Below are positions 1-11,958 of a stretch of DNA of 64,000 nt, in pieces; the stretch's first letter is position 1, and the number at the start of each line of letters is the position of its first letter. A program made the translations under genes and the position numbers. Origin of the DNA: Pyricularia pennisetigena (taxonomy: Eukaryota > Ascomycota > Sordariomycetes > Magnaporthales > Pyriculariaceae); assembly GCF_004337985.1 (NCBI RefSeq), contig NC_043743.1:3612580-3676579 (forward strand), in the 5' to 3' direction. The notes beneath the pieces were generated by a model, which worked only from the letters and a program-made list of their open reading frames with translations, had not been told where the DNA came from and ran no database searches.

Positions 1-666
1 CGGGACGAAGAGCTGCACGCTGACGTACTGGCCCGGCAGGAACCGGGGGAGCGGCGTCCTGCCGTCCGAGGGCGTCAGGTAGAAGGAGGTGATGGATTCA
101 GCCTCAACCTCCTTGCGCAGAACCCTGAACTTGCGGAAGCCCAGCCAGCCGCTGTGCTCCTGGTACATCTTGCGCTCGACGCCGATGAAGACGTTGGCAA
201 GGACGCCGTACGCCGCGATCCAGGCGTCGACGATGTCGGGCGTGGCGGCGTCCCCCAGGACCTGCCCGATGGCCTCGATCAAGTACTTGCCGACGATGTC
301 GTACTGTTCCGGCTTCACTTGGAGCGACACATGCTTGTGGGCGATGCGGCTGACGGCGTGCGACAGCTTCGGCAGGTCGTCGATATAGGTGGCGTAGGCG
401 AGGACGGCGTTGGCGAGAGCCCGCGGCTGCGCGCCTGTCGCCTGGCTGGTGGTGCTAAAGATATTGTGCAGCTCCGGGTGCGCGTCGATCATGTTTTTGT
501 AAAACACCGTCGTGATGGTCACGCCATGCTCCTTGAGCACAGGCGCAGTGGATTTGACGATGGCGATCTGCTCCGGCGCTATCGAGGGGGCTGGTTTGTC
601 CTCGGCTGCTGTTGCCGGGGCTGCCGGGGCGGCTTCCGGCTGTTCCTTGTCCCTGACTGCTGACAT
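1..666 (-). CDS. Flavohemoglobin / nitric oxide dioxygenase, 5' part (runs off left edge)
   Basis: The minus strand is open without interruption from an ATG at 666-664 to base 1, giving the first 222 residues. After an Ala/Pro-rich leader of about 30 residues comes a globin domain (about residues 31-165) with a Tyr at the B10-like position (Tyr56, context VFYKN) and the proximal haem His at 112 (context AHKHVSLQVKPEQY), which is typical of Hmp/Yhb1 flavohemoglobins. The FAD-binding reductase domain begins near residue 175; its PGQYVSVQ strand is visible just before the edge. The family oxidises nitric oxide to nitrate with O2 and NAD(P)H using haem and FAD. The leader shows no clear mitochondrial or secretion signal, so a cytosolic location is inferred. 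The FAD/NAD half of the gene lies outside the window. No intron is needed in the visible part. Confidence 0.93.
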   Translation of the reverse strand, partial: MSAVRDKEQPEAAPAAPATAAEDKPAPSIAPEQIAIVKSTAPVLKEHGVTITTVFYKNMIDAHPELHNIFSTTSQATGAQPRALANAVLAYATYIDDLPKLSHAVSRIAHKHVSLQVKPEQYDIVGKYLIEAIGQVLGDAATPDIVDAWIAAYGVLANVFIGVERKMYQEHSGWLGFRKFRVLRKEVEAESITSFYLTPSDGRTPLPRFLPGQYVSVQLFVP

Positions 667-2615
667 TATCTTCTTTGTTGTATGGGATGATAGGAAACAA
701 GATCAAAGGTAGGGTGGGCGTAAGTGTCGTTGTAGCTTTGTAGCTTTGGTTGGTGACTATGATGATATCTTTGTGACAGGCCGATGTCGTTCTGGAGTCT
801 AATACCGGGGACATCCCCAGCATTTAAGCGCCTGGAACGTCATGGCAGCTTCATCCCGACCCAGCAGCTGCAGACAGGGTCCATCTTGCTGTCGGCGGAG
901 AAGCGGAGAAGCTCCAAAGCTTGTCCATGGCTTACTGTGCACCTCGCCCGACTTTGACCACTAGCAGGACTTTGTATCGACGGGGTGTTACATAAGGTAT
1001 GTTTTCTCGGTGGCGGGCTGAAGGTATGAGTCGTACGACGCCTTTTTTTTTTTTTTTTCTCTCCTCCTGCTATTGCAGTCACCTTTGCCTATGCAGGTCA
1101 GAGTTAGAACCTAGAAAGGTAAACCTTGTGAGCTCAGTTGTCTTGATTTGGGAGGCTAAAAAAAGAAAATCCCGCAAACAGCATGTTGTAAACTGTAAAT
1201 CTGTAGTGCTGTGTTTTAATTACAAAAACGAAAAAAAATAACGTTCTCCGCGGCGGGATTGCCCGTCTTATCAGGTGCGTTCCTGAGTTGACATCTTTCG
1301 ACAATGACTGCCGCTAGAGTTTGTGGCACATTAGTCTAGGCAAGAACGTATAGTTCGTACCGTACCCCTGCTTAGGCCTTGGTCGGGAGAATTTTAGGCC
1401 CCTAGACCCTGCGCCTTGCCCGCCCGTCTTGGTCCGGTGCCCACTACAGCGCAAAGGTGGTGCGGAATGGTTCGGGCTTGGCGGGCGACTCGGCCGCTGA
1501 CCCACTGCAAGGCTCTCGAAAAACATGAAAACAAAGCCATTTGGAAAGCCGCGATTTGTAAGCGCCCTTGTGCAAGCTTTCAGCTTTGCTCCGGTTTGCT
1601 TTGATGGTACGATTATTAGTTGGCGGTCCGCTATTACTTGCGTGAGCTCCGCTCTTTTTTTTTTCGGCTTTTTTTTCGTTTTGTTTTTGTTTTTTTTCCT
1701 ACGAAAGTTATTTCGTCCCAAAAAGCGCTACTTTGCATCGCTGCATGAGTTGCAGATGTCTCTCTGCAACTACGTACCTTGGCGACGTTCTAGAACATGA
1801 CGAAATGTCAGGGCCTCCACGTGTAACGGATATCCGGTCAGCATCTTGATAATACTTGATATGTCAGCCCATTGTGATGCAGGAGGACACCATCACGCGA
1901 CGACTACATTTCAGCCTCAAAAAACCCCGTTCTGCAACCGTCCATAATCTCTGACCATCCTGAGGCTGTCTAAATATAACTCCCAAGGACGAATTCTGCC
2001 GGCGAGGACATCTGACCAATTTTAGAGATGACAGGCTGCACAATTACCTGGCCAGCAGTTGACAAAAGCCTCTTCTCATCTCCGCGGGCAACAAGATTGT
2101 TCATTACTAGTACACGGAGATGCAAATTGTACAATTCTCTCAGGTTCCTGGCGTTGCTGTCATGTCTGTCATGGCAGCTTTGGTAATCAAGGGCAGGAAT
2201 TTGAGGAATATCCCTCGGTCAAGGCTCCGGTCACAACGACAAAGAACACCAACGACAATGGTGAAGCCATGGGCGAAAGGTCACCTTGTGTTGGGGGAGA
2301 TTGTCAGAAAGAAGAGGATAGAGAGTGTTCCCTTGTTTTGCTCCTTTGTTCTCGTCAAGGCCTAAAATCTACAATGAATTCCCCGCCGACTTGGACAATG
2401 AGCATTGTTCGAAAGGAATAGAAGACGGCTTCTTTGTTGGGGGTTAGGGACTTCAAATTCGGAAATTGCTGTGTATAAGAACTGGGATTTTGTTTGTCAT
2501 TGCAGAGGTAGATTCGCTGCTAACCAAACCCAACTTTTTTCTGTACCGATATCAACGGCTTGCAACGCGTCCAAACCACGTTGTACGTCTCAACCCAGCC
2601 ACGTCTTTCGCCATC
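667..2615. other. Intergenic region between divergent genes
   Basis: About 1.95 kb between the flavohemoglobin start (minus) and the start of the gene at 2616 (plus), so it should hold both promoters. It contains a T16 run at 1043-1058 and T-rich stretches around 1657-1700. Short open frames here lack protein-like composition. No RNA gene or repeat family was recognised. Confidence 0.6.
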
Positions 2616-3434
2616 ATGCCGAGTGTTTTTAGAAAGCAGTGCTTACTGAACGAGCCCGGCCGCCGGAAGAGCGAGAGCATGGCATCCTTGGTGGGCGAGG
2701 TCTTGTTCGAGAACCTCTTGCTGGAGAGCGACGATGAAGAAGACACCATCCAAGGCGACGAGCAGACCCCCGATGATGCGTCAGACACCAGCGCAGACTG
2801 GGATCAAGCGATCCAGTCATTCGGCGCCCGCATCGACTGGCAAGACGCCATGCGATCTCTGACCATGACGGCAGCCCATCTCCTGAACCTCGAAAAGGAG
2901 ATATTCGACTTGGCCTGCGACGTCGTCGCCTTTGTCGAACCCGGCTCCTCCCTCGAGGCCAAGACCTTTGAGGTTACAATGACGTCCCTGCATCCCTCGG
3001 CAAGCATGGATCCGGACGCCGTTGCTGACCTCGCCGTCGACGAGATCCTGCAGCTCACTCTCTACATCCCGCATATGCGCCTTGTATCAGAGATCATGAC
3101 GCTCAAGGAGCAGCTGGCGCGCGATAATTGGAGCTGCCGTGACGAGCACCAAGACAAAGACAACGACGAGTGCGCCGTCGTCGACGAAGAGGAATTGGAG
3201 GCAAGGGGAAAGCTCATCTACAACATAGCCGCCATCGCCAGCAAGGCTGGCCACCTCGAAAATCTCATCTCCATCATCCTGCCCAAGTGGCGTTGGATGA
3301 TGGCGGATTCCATCAGGTTTGGAAAAGATGCCCAGAAGACCGCCATACTTGACCAGTTTGTTGATAGCATCCTCCGCTGGGCTCTAGACTACGCATCTTG
3401 GTCGAAAACATTTCTTTGTGATGGTGATATTTGA
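2616..3434 (+). CDS. Hypothetical acidic protein, 272 aa
   Basis: A single open frame of 272 codons starts at the first in-frame ATG (2616) and ends with TGA at 3432-3434; the frame stays open upstream to about 2466 but without an ATG. I do not recognise the family. The protein has a basic N-terminus, an acidic stretch (residues about 35-60, rich in D/E), then a largely helical, hydrophobic-heptad-like body with Leu/Ile-rich segments and a second acidic patch near residue 185. No signal peptide or membrane segment is evident. Third codon positions are G/C-rich, like those of the confident genes nearby, which supports real coding. It is transcribed away from the flavohemoglobin gene. It may have a short 5' intron or upstream exon that cannot be excluded. 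Confidence 0.7.
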   Translation: MPSVFRKQCLLNEPGRRKSESMASLVGEVLFENLLLESDDEEDTIQGDEQTPDDASDTSADWDQAIQSFGARIDWQDAMRSLTMTAAHLLNLEKEIFDLACDVVAFVEPGSSLEAKTFEVTMTSLHPSASMDPDAVADLAVDEILQLTLYIPHMRLVSEIMTLKEQLARDNWSCRDEHQDKDNDECAVVDEEELEARGKLIYNIAAIASKAGHLENLISIILPKWRWMMADSIRFGKDAQKTAILDQFVDSILRWALDYASWSKTFLCDGDI

Positions 3435-4056
3435 GCAGAGGTGGAAAACAGGGTCACTGGTGGCGGTGGTAGCTATTGCTATCAATGCGCAACTGCCTGC
3501 AGTAAAGCTCTACTTTCATCAGACTTGGTCCCCGTAAACAAAATCAACAGATATTTTTACTCAACCCATGCAATGCACGCTACTACTATCATGTTTTAGT
3601 ATTTTTCTGTCCCCCATTTGCTCAACAAATGCGCTAGGCTTCTATCGAGCTTGTCGATACTGATTCCCTTCGAACGCGGTGGTTGTATGCATTTCTTCCT
3701 TGTTGCACCTTTAGCTGACAGGAACAAAAAAAGCAGTCTAGTCAGGAAAGAATAGGGCAGCAGTTCCTTCTCTAGACACTGTCTGTGAGCAGAACCTATA
3801 GCTCATGCTGGAAAGAAGAAGGAAACATACATGGTGTGCGGAATCTTTAAAGGTGACAAGCAAGCTGAGACGAGTGTCAGTCACCCTTTTCTACGCACGA
3901 CCAAAGGTAGACGTAGCATTCATCCCCATCTAGCAACAAACACCATAATAGGTCCCATGTAAAATTAATCAACGGCACTCCTTTGCACATCAGACTCTTA
4001 CTGTCAAAAAGAAGCTTACTTCCATAACCAGGTTCCAATCAAGTCACGCCACCAAG
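3435..4056. other. Intergenic region
   Basis: About 620 bases between two plus-strand genes. It is moderately A/T-rich, with no open frame of note and no recognisable repeat or RNA. Confidence 0.5.
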
Positions 4057-5417
4057 ATGAAATCGATTGAGGATTTCAATCTGGACGCCGAAATCTCAGA
4101 CTGTATCTTTGCTACCTCTCCCAAGGACGATAACGATGGTGGCAGCGACGCCTCATGTCTGTCTATCAAAAGCAGCCGCTCGTCAACATCGCCAAGCCCT
4201 GCTAGCACGTCGAGCAACGATGCCCCCGCCCATATGCACAGGAACCCTCCGGATCCACAGACTCCCCAAGATGTACACCCCACGACGACGCCTTCTCAGC
4301 ACCAACAGCCACAGGCAAGCTCTGCCCCTGACCGCAGCCAAGCCCTGAGCGAACTACGCAACCAGTACAGACGAGAAGGTATCCGCGGGGCCCGTCCAAG
4401 CAGCTCTCCGCCGTCCGCTCACCCACCTTTCGAGAGCATTGATACACCCACTCGACCGCCGTTAGTACCGTGGTTTGCAAGTCCGCTGTCTCCAGCCGTC
4501 CCCGGGCAGACAGATCCAGAAGACGATGAGGTCAACTCGTGGCTACTCGGCGTGCATCTCACGCCTCTCCTCAGAGCCTGGGGGTCCCGGCTCGAAAGCT
4601 TCCGCCAGCACAACCCTGACGCCGCCCACTCGCTTCTTCACCATCTAGAAGATTTTATCGCCAATGAAAGAGACGACAACCAAAAAGAAATCCAAGCCCC
4701 CGAGGCTCCAAGCCAGGCCGAGACCTTCTTCGATACCAACACCCCGGCTCGGCCCCGCGCCGGCGCCCAAATCTAGTCAACAGGGCGCCTTGAACATACG
4801 CAACATCTCGCCAATAAGTGCCAAAGAGACAATATCGGCCAACAGACGAGCAAGAAAAGAAGAGCATCTCCAGACGATAACATTCAAGAGCCGAGGAAAA
4901 CACAAAAAAGAAAGCTGGTGCACGTCGAAAGCAGCCCATCCAAGTCGGCAATCCCGTCCTTCCCCATCAGCAACAAGACATTACCTAGGCACAGTCCCCC
5001 GAACCAGCTCCTACTTGAAAGGAACCACTCTTTTGGAGAGACAGTCCCGAGACTGCATCTAGAGCCGCGGCGGACAAGAATGCCCATACACACCTCCCAC
5101 AGAGTCCAGGACCACGAGCAGAAACCACTGCACGCTCAGAGGGCCCAGGCCACGCCTCGACAGCAGCTCGACCGATACGACACCCCCTTGTGTTCCGGCC
5201 CACCGCCGCAAGAAGGGAGACACAAGCGTGGCAAGTACAAGACGCAAGCTTGCTCTCGAGTATTCGGGAACTGCTGTATCGGTGGCCCCTCGACTGCCCA
5301 GAGGTTATGTTTTCCTCTGTACTCTGCGTCAAGCGAACAACTACCGCGGAGGCGGCATCCATACTTGTCTTTGTGTGGCAGGCCATCGATGAGAACTCTT
5401 GCAGATCGCTTCGGTAA
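4057..5417 (+). pseudogene. Probably disrupted gene: in-frame TAG plus frame change
   Basis: An ATG at 4057 opens a frame of 239 codons closed by TAG at 4774-4776. The same frame then stays open to 5556. Just after the stop it encodes a basic, nuclear-signal-like segment (KKRRASPDDN, later KTQKRK, about 4846-4915). Further on, the most protein-like reading moves to another frame: 5019-5417 (stop TAA) encodes an amphipathic C-terminus with segments such as SLLSSIRELLYRW and ASILVFVWQAIDEN. I found no GT...AG intron with a credible donor that removes the TAG or joins the two frames. The N-terminal part is Ser/Pro/Thr-rich, with a helical segment at about residues 165-210. Family unknown. A nonsense C-to-T change (CAG to TAG, in CpA context) plus a small indel would explain it. 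Alternatives are stop readthrough, an assembly error, or a real 239-aa protein. Confidence 0.5.
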
Positions 5418-6551
5418 GACTCGTCAGACTGGCAAGCCGGTTAGCGCTCTCAGCGTTAATGATCCATGTCGTTATCATGAAGCTCCTCACGACAGCAAAA
5501 CAGAGAGCCACTATTTCTCACCAAGACCTCTAGTTGTTGGTCAGAGCGGCGGTTGAAAATACTTTTCTATGTTTCCAGGGCCTGCTAGAGTATCAATTTG
5601 ATTCAATGATCTTGTTTTAGCCAGATATCATTGGCACTGTCTGTCAGTTCATCACTAAAAGGAACCGGGCACCACTAGGTCTACTACAAAAGCAATGCGT
5701 CTTGGGACGGGTGGTATTTAGCTTCAGCGTTTGATATGCACTTTTCTTCTAGTCACAATAATGTCAAAATCAGCGTTTATTGCAACTATCTAAGCCGGGT
5801 AGTCATGCGAAAGGAGAAGATCTCCGATGATCCATTCTGCAGTACCTGCGAGATGAATCAGACTTCCTCGTCTCTGACAAATTAAGTCGCATGCATTCCA
5901 TTCCATGAATTGTTGCCGGTATTAACCCAAGGTCCCCCGACAAGTTTCTTTGTGAAAAAATCATCGCAAAATTTCTGAGGGGAGATTTGTCTCTGCAAGT
6001 AGACAGCAGTGCTGAGTGGGTTTGAGTAGGGATTTTCTGAGTAGAACTGAGGTAAACACCCAAGATTACCTCAAAAAACACAATAATCAGCACATCGTCC
6101 TTGAGTGGATATTTGAACAGAAATTTCTGAGTAGAGATTTCAAAGCGGCCCATCAGTGTGACCAGCGCATAACGCAATTTCAAAGTGAAAGTCCGTGATG
6201 GGGTTAGCCGGAACAGAAAATTATCGCAAAGAAAGATTAAAAATCAGCGTGTTGTAAACTGATTATTGCAGAGAAAATGAAGCCATCGTCCGAGAAATCA
6301 TCGCGAGAAATAAAGACGCTTTTGGTGGGAGTGGTTCATGGTGTTATTCCGGAACACCTGAGAGAAACCTTGACTACACCAGACAGGTTGTGGATTCCAA
6401 TAGAACAAAGATTCAGAAGCTTGAGTCATCAAAGATCAAGGTAAAGAAAGACTTGTGGTATAAAAGAGGGAAATTAACATGGTGAAATCTCTGCTTCGCC
6501 TGGATTGCCGCTGAAGGCTCGAAATCGCCATTGACAGTTCGGGGATCTGCT
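5418..6551. other. Intergenic region with short repeats and an inverted repeat
   Basis: A/T-rich stretch between the broken gene and the 3' end of the trehalose phosphorylase gene. It holds an imperfect 20-bp direct repeat (AAATTTCTGAG...AGATTT) at about 5969-5988 and 6121-6140, a related partial copy near 6031, and a perfect 8-bp inverted repeat, TGAGGTAA/TTACCTCA (6048-6055 and 6066-6073). No convincing open frame. Confidence 0.5.
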
Positions 6552-9265
6552 TTAAGCTGTCTGGACTGGCAGCTTCTTGGTTTGAGTAAAGTGGCGCGGC
6601 AGGCGGTTCTCATTCTGGGTGTACGGGAATCCAGCTTCGTCTCGAGCCATGTCGTTGACCCATTTCTCGTCTCCCCTGAGACTACCCTTGCCGTTCTTCT
6701 CTACACCGACCTCTTTCCACTTGGAAGCCAAGTAGTACCAACCAATGGCGTTGCCAATGGTGCCGACCTCGTCAGAAACACCAGTAGCGGCAGCATGGCT
6801 CATCTTCTTATGAAGCTCGTGGTCAGTAAACAGATTGATTAAATGTCCCGCAACTGTCTTCCAGTCACCAGGCTGGACAAGAAATCCGTTTATGCCGTCC
6901 TTGACCTGAAGTGGGATACCGCCAGCCAGAGTGGCAATGACAGGTCTGCCAGCGTGAAGCGCCTCCGAGACCTTGACCTCGAAGCCCTCGCGAGTGGAAA
7001 GCTGCAGAACGACATGAGCATTCGCAATCATCGTGTTCAGGAGTTGATCGTTGGGCTCAAGACGCATGATGCTGACATCCTTAATGAGGTGGGGATAGTG
7101 AGTCTCCATCTGCGTCATGGTCTGATCGTAGATCATCGATGCATCAGGGTCATCGACCGAACCATTGCCGCAGACAACCAGTTGTGGAATGTCAGTGACA
7201 CCCTCCTTCTCACAGCGGCGACGGAACTCGGCATAAGAGTCGATAACGGTAGGAATGCCCTTTGCAGGGTCGAAGCGAGCAACCTGGACGATGTACTTGC
7301 GGGCCGGCCAGTTAAGCTCGGTCTGACGCTGAGAGTGAGCAGCCACGTTGTAGAGGTGGCCATAGTAGCCAGCGTCCCAGCGGCTAAGAGGCTTGTTCAG
7401 GCCATCGAGCCAGTCGGTAGTGGCAGGGAAGTATACCACCTTCTCCCGGGGAACGTTGTGGGGAACAAAGATAGGGATGGGATGGCTGATGAACATGTCG
7501 GCACCCTTGATGTTGCTCCACAGAAAATCCCAAACCTCAGCCTGAGGAGAGCCAGAAATTGCCACCAAATCGCTGCGGATTTGAATGTGCGAGCGATAGA
7601 GCACGGGACGGTCTGGGGTCAACTTCTTGATCATTGGGATGAGACCAGGCATCTGGGGGTCATCGATCTAAAAAAAGAGATGCGACAAACGGTTAGAAGG
7701 ATTCTTGGTCATGCTATGCCAAAAGATTTACTCACGATAACCACATCAGCACCGCCCTCCGAGGCAGGACGTAGAGGGCCGCCTTCAGAGAACCAGTAGC
7801 GCTGTGCATTGTCGGAAATCCAGTCAATTATGGCAGCCATCTCCTCGGCGGAGATTCTCTGGTCAGGATGGCTGACACCCTGAAGAATGTTGTGAATGTT
7901 CTTGGTGATCCTGAAGACACCCGGACGAGGCTTTGGCACTATTTGTGATGAATCCTATGTCAGAGCTGGTCGATGGCTTAAGAAGTATGATGACAGGAAC
8001 AGTGCAGTTCAAGCTTAGAAAACTAGTTGATGTACGTACCATACCAAGTCAGGTCAACACCCATCAGGCGCGAAAATCGCACAAGAGCGTGTCGCATGAG
8101 AGCTACACCGCCGCCTTGAGGGGTACTGCTGAAGAAGGCTATCTTCGTCTTGTTTCCACGCAGCTTCTTAGCATATGTGAGCATGGTCTCCCAGGATGCA
8201 GCAGAACAAACGTCCTTGTTGTTCTGAATGGTGTTGATGGGGGCTCGGAAGCCAGCATCGGTCTGGACAATGCCGCGGAAGCCGACGTGTAGCAGAGGCG
8301 CCAGAGAGGGCCCAAAGTGCCTGGTGAGAGTTTTATGTAAGAAAAGTGCCCATGAAGTCATTAAGTTACTGTATCAGACTGCGATACAGAACTTACATGA
8401 TGCACTTGCGAGCCATCGAGTCGGCCTGCTCATCGACACGCTTGGCGTCCCAGAAAGTCTTCTCCTTGTGTTCATCGTCGGGACGGATGACGATGGGAAC
8501 AATATCTGTCTCGAGCCAGAGGCGAGAGCAGAGGGTAGGGCTCATGTACTTGAGAGTCATTGGTAGACCAGCGCCAATAAACTTGGCAAAGTTCTCACGT
8601 TCGTACTCCTTAACCGACGTGATAACATAGTCAGAGATGACATCCTCACCCATCTTGAGTGCATCATCAAGCACAATATGCTTGACGGAGAAATCAATGA
8701 GGTAAGTGGTGTCATGAATGGCGAGGGCCACGACTGCAGTATGGTCATCGGCAAAGACTGCCGATATTCCCAAGAAGAGGGTCTGTTTGATGTAAGTCAG
8801 CTGCTGTATTTTGAACTATTGGATAATGCCTGTGCAGTACAATGAGGCATGCTTGAGGAGTATTTCGTTTTGCTGCAAGTTGAGAGGCAGATGGTACGTA
8901 GACAATATAAAACACAAAAGTGACCCATCGCCTGCATTGTTCTTAGCCGACCCAAGGTGACGGGTCTGCCCGTAAGAGGGTGTAGTGGGGTCAAAGTAGG
9001 AGGGTAGCAGCTCAGAGAGTACCAAAGTGATGGGGATGTGAAGCTATCCATAGCTTCATGATACCCTGGAACTGGAAGCAGGCGAGTCGAGTTGCCATGT
9101 ACGATGATTCCAACTTGCCAAACGAAAATTGAAAAAAAAAAATCATAAAATGTCACTTACCGTCAGCTCAACGCCAAAATGACCTTCCTTCTCGATGACT
9201 GTGCTCATCTGCCGTCTACGGTGCGCCGAAGCGCCCGTGGAGAACTGGCGAGTTGGCTGAGACAT
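6552..9265 (-). CDS. ccg-9: Trehalose phosphorylase/synthase, CCG-9 family, 5 exons, 696 aa
   Basis: Exons on the minus strand are 9265-9161, 8782-8397, 8320-8040, 7938-7736 and 7667-6552. All four introns (378, 76, 101 and 68 nt) have GT donors and AG acceptors, and phases match across every joint, giving 696 residues, the usual size of this family. The C-terminal half is a retaining GT4 glycosyltransferase fold: VARFDPAKG near residue 454, and the nucleotide-sugar/catalytic EX7E motif (E552...E560, in REGFEVKVSEALHAGRP). The N-terminal half contains the ARKCIMHFGPSLAPLLH and WYVPKPRPGVF segments that I associate with Neurospora CCG-9. Family members interconvert trehalose with glucose and an activated glucose (glucose-1-phosphate or NDP-glucose); the direction in vivo is not shown by sequence. 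The enzyme should be cytosolic, with a role in carbon reserve and stress. The first intron is unusually long and lies only 35 codons in. In Neurospora the homologue is clock-controlled; whether this one is cannot be seen. Confidence 0.93.
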
Positions 9266-11958
9266 GGTTGCGGACGTGTCTCAAGTCCTTCCTTTGATGG
9301 TGTTTTGGCGGTATCTAGAACTGAACGTAGATGAAACAACAAGACGTTGAGAAGCTCCAAATGGTATTCTCATAAGGAGGCCAGGAATTTGACAAGATAC
9401 AAGATGGAGAGGAGTTGAAGATCGGATGGGGAAAAGGAAAAACTAGAAGAGAAGAAGTGGTTTGCAGAAAAGAAAGTTTTCTCTCGGTGGGCGGAAGAGA
9501 AATTGGGTTTTGTGCGAGACCACGGGAGCTTGCAAAGCTCGACGTGGGAGGGAGAAAACAAATCGTCGTCACCGGTCCTTCCGAATTAGGAGTCTTGTGC
9601 ACTCCTGGTGGTCAAGATTGGCCAGCCGGGCCTGATCCAACCTTCTGGGGAGGAGTGTTACCTGGTTGTGCGGGATGGGATGAGTGGGGGCCCGAATGGG
9701 TGCAGGCAAGTACTAAGTTCAGTTATTGCAGCTAGAAAGCTCACTCCCTATACAGAATGAGCTGAGGGAGCTAATTGGACAGGCCCCAAAACAGATACCG
9801 CAGACGGAGAGTATGTGTTTCTTCCTCGAGAACTCGGATGAAAGATTGCCTCCCATGCTTGTATTTTTGATGTAACACACCTTTTCTATACTGCTGACCG
9901 CCACTCGAGAGCTGCACGCACGATGCTACTTTTATTGGTGTTCATGTTGTTTACCATGACCGCTACAGCAAGCCATTGTCCATAGCACTGACAGCCAGAA
10001 ATGGTAATCTAGAGGAACATGCAGCAGCTCCTGTTATCGTAATGTTTATACAAGTTGCCAACCGGTCTGGGTTGTTGTATCCCATGATCGAATCTCGAGC
10101 TCGCGTTTCACCATCCATTGTCGTACCAAAATTGAACCTCGAAAAATAAAATAAAAAATAAAACAGAACCGTATCAAACGTACAAAACCCGAAATATCCT
10201 GACGCGTCATGATTCTAGCTGCAACTATCAACCCATATTACCCACAAAAGCAGCTCGGCAAGCTCGCCCCATCAAAGACCCGCGGAGGGGCGTGATGTGC
10301 ATGCATATGAGCTACTCCGACTAGCCTGACCGTCAGTCGTCTTGGCCGTTATGGGATGACATCAACCCTGGATTGGAGGGCCCTGGATTTTACTACCTAG
10401 TCTAGGCTAGCCTAGTGTAGTAGGATACCTTTGCTTGACCGGCACGGGAAGCTATCTATGCAGACGAGTTCCCCTCATTTGTTTGTGTTTGCCACCGAGT
10501 CGAAGAGATCTTTCAAATCTCAATGACGTAGACTAAACCGAACCAAAGTGTGATCCTCTCTGTCTATCTGGTTGGCAGGAAGCTCGTACAAAACCATTCA
10601 ATGGAACTCACACAGCAGTAGGAGGGCTGGAAGCATGCATGATCCCAACAAAATATGCGCGGGCCAAGACCAGAAGAGTCCCTAGAGCTAGGGACAGCTT
10701 GCCCCGCGTTCCCACCCTTCCCGGTCAAACCCCACCGCTTGTTGCTCTTCCCCCTGTCAGCCCTCTTTTCGAACCCCCTGTCGTGACAGATGCATTATCC
10801 CGGGTTCGTACTCACTGCGTACAGTAGCGAAGTGCTGCTGCTGCAATTAGTTGGTCCAGAGCTAAGGTGCGGGGGGAGGTGTGAGTTTTGTGTGAAGCGT
10901 TGGAAGGAATTGAACTCTTTTTTTTTTCTGTCTTTTTTTTTCTTTCTGGAAAGAAATAGAAACGTTCAAGACGCTAAGATGCGGGGGTGGCTTGCTGCAC
11001 GCTTGCCAATTGTCCATCACGCACGCATCAGACAGACCTACAAGCCGTTTACGTTGGTCTCGTAGCTAATGCCAAGCATTGGTGAGAGGCCATCAGGCCA
11101 CAAACGTTGCGCCACACAAGCCTGTTGTTTTTAGATTAAATCCATGGTTGGGTGGTTTGTTCGTGAGCTGACTGTGGACCCAAAATCACGATATACACAG
11201 CAGTCTTGGAAAAAAGCCAGATCTGGGATGAGATTGAAGAATTTACATGGTTGGAAGTGTCGACATTAACTCCTAGCTAAGACTAGCCGCTTTTTTTTCT
11301 TCTTTCATTTACAAATGACTGTGTACAAAAACCCCCAATTCACAGGTAATGGGGAGATTGCTCCGTTACACATACTGGTTGTCGTGATATTTGACGGGAT
11401 CTTCCAAAGTGGGACAAGCTCGCAATACACAAAACTTCAGGCAAATGCCGCAAGCCATAAATACATCGCCTCGGATAGACCCTATCGTGTCCTACTTCCG
11501 TCTTGGCAATCTGTTGTATCTGCTGTATATATTTCACACGTCCATGCCACAGATCTTTTGTGAAACTCGAAAGTAGTGACTTGTCACATCATACTACAGC
11601 TTTAGCTCTCCTGTATGTGAATTATGACAGTTGTTGCAGGCTATATTTACCGAAGTCACTGGCGTTAATCATTGACGGGAGCTTTCGTCTTTGGCTGTGC
11701 TTTTTAGTGCAACAACAGTACAAGTAGGTAGCACAAACACACCGGAACCGTTTGGCCCATATATTTTTGTGAAATCTTCTTCGTTAAAATCTTCCCCCGC
11801 GAATTAGAATTAAGACATGATTATTCACACATCTCCGCCATCCACAACTTAGCTATACAAACCAAGCCACCTCCTCAAACATACAAGGCTAAACACATCT
11901 GCCACAACACATACAAAAAAAAAAAAAATCAAATGGGTATCAAAGACACCACGACCCT
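9266..11958. other. Intergenic region
   Basis: About 2.7 kb: promoter of the CCG-9-type gene on one side and the 3' flank of the Rds1 gene on the other. It includes a perfect 14-bp palindrome (CTAGGCTAGCCTAG, 10402-10415) and T-rich runs at about 10918-10945 and 11290-11305. Open frames here are short and of non-coding composition. Confidence 0.5.

Noticed and set aside
5803..6183. 126-codon minus-strand frame
   Set aside because: Lies in A/T-rich repeated intergenic DNA; no motif and atypical codon use.
6843..7799. 318-codon plus-strand frame
   Set aside because: Antisense to the last exons of the CCG-9-type gene, whose GT4 motifs are clear.
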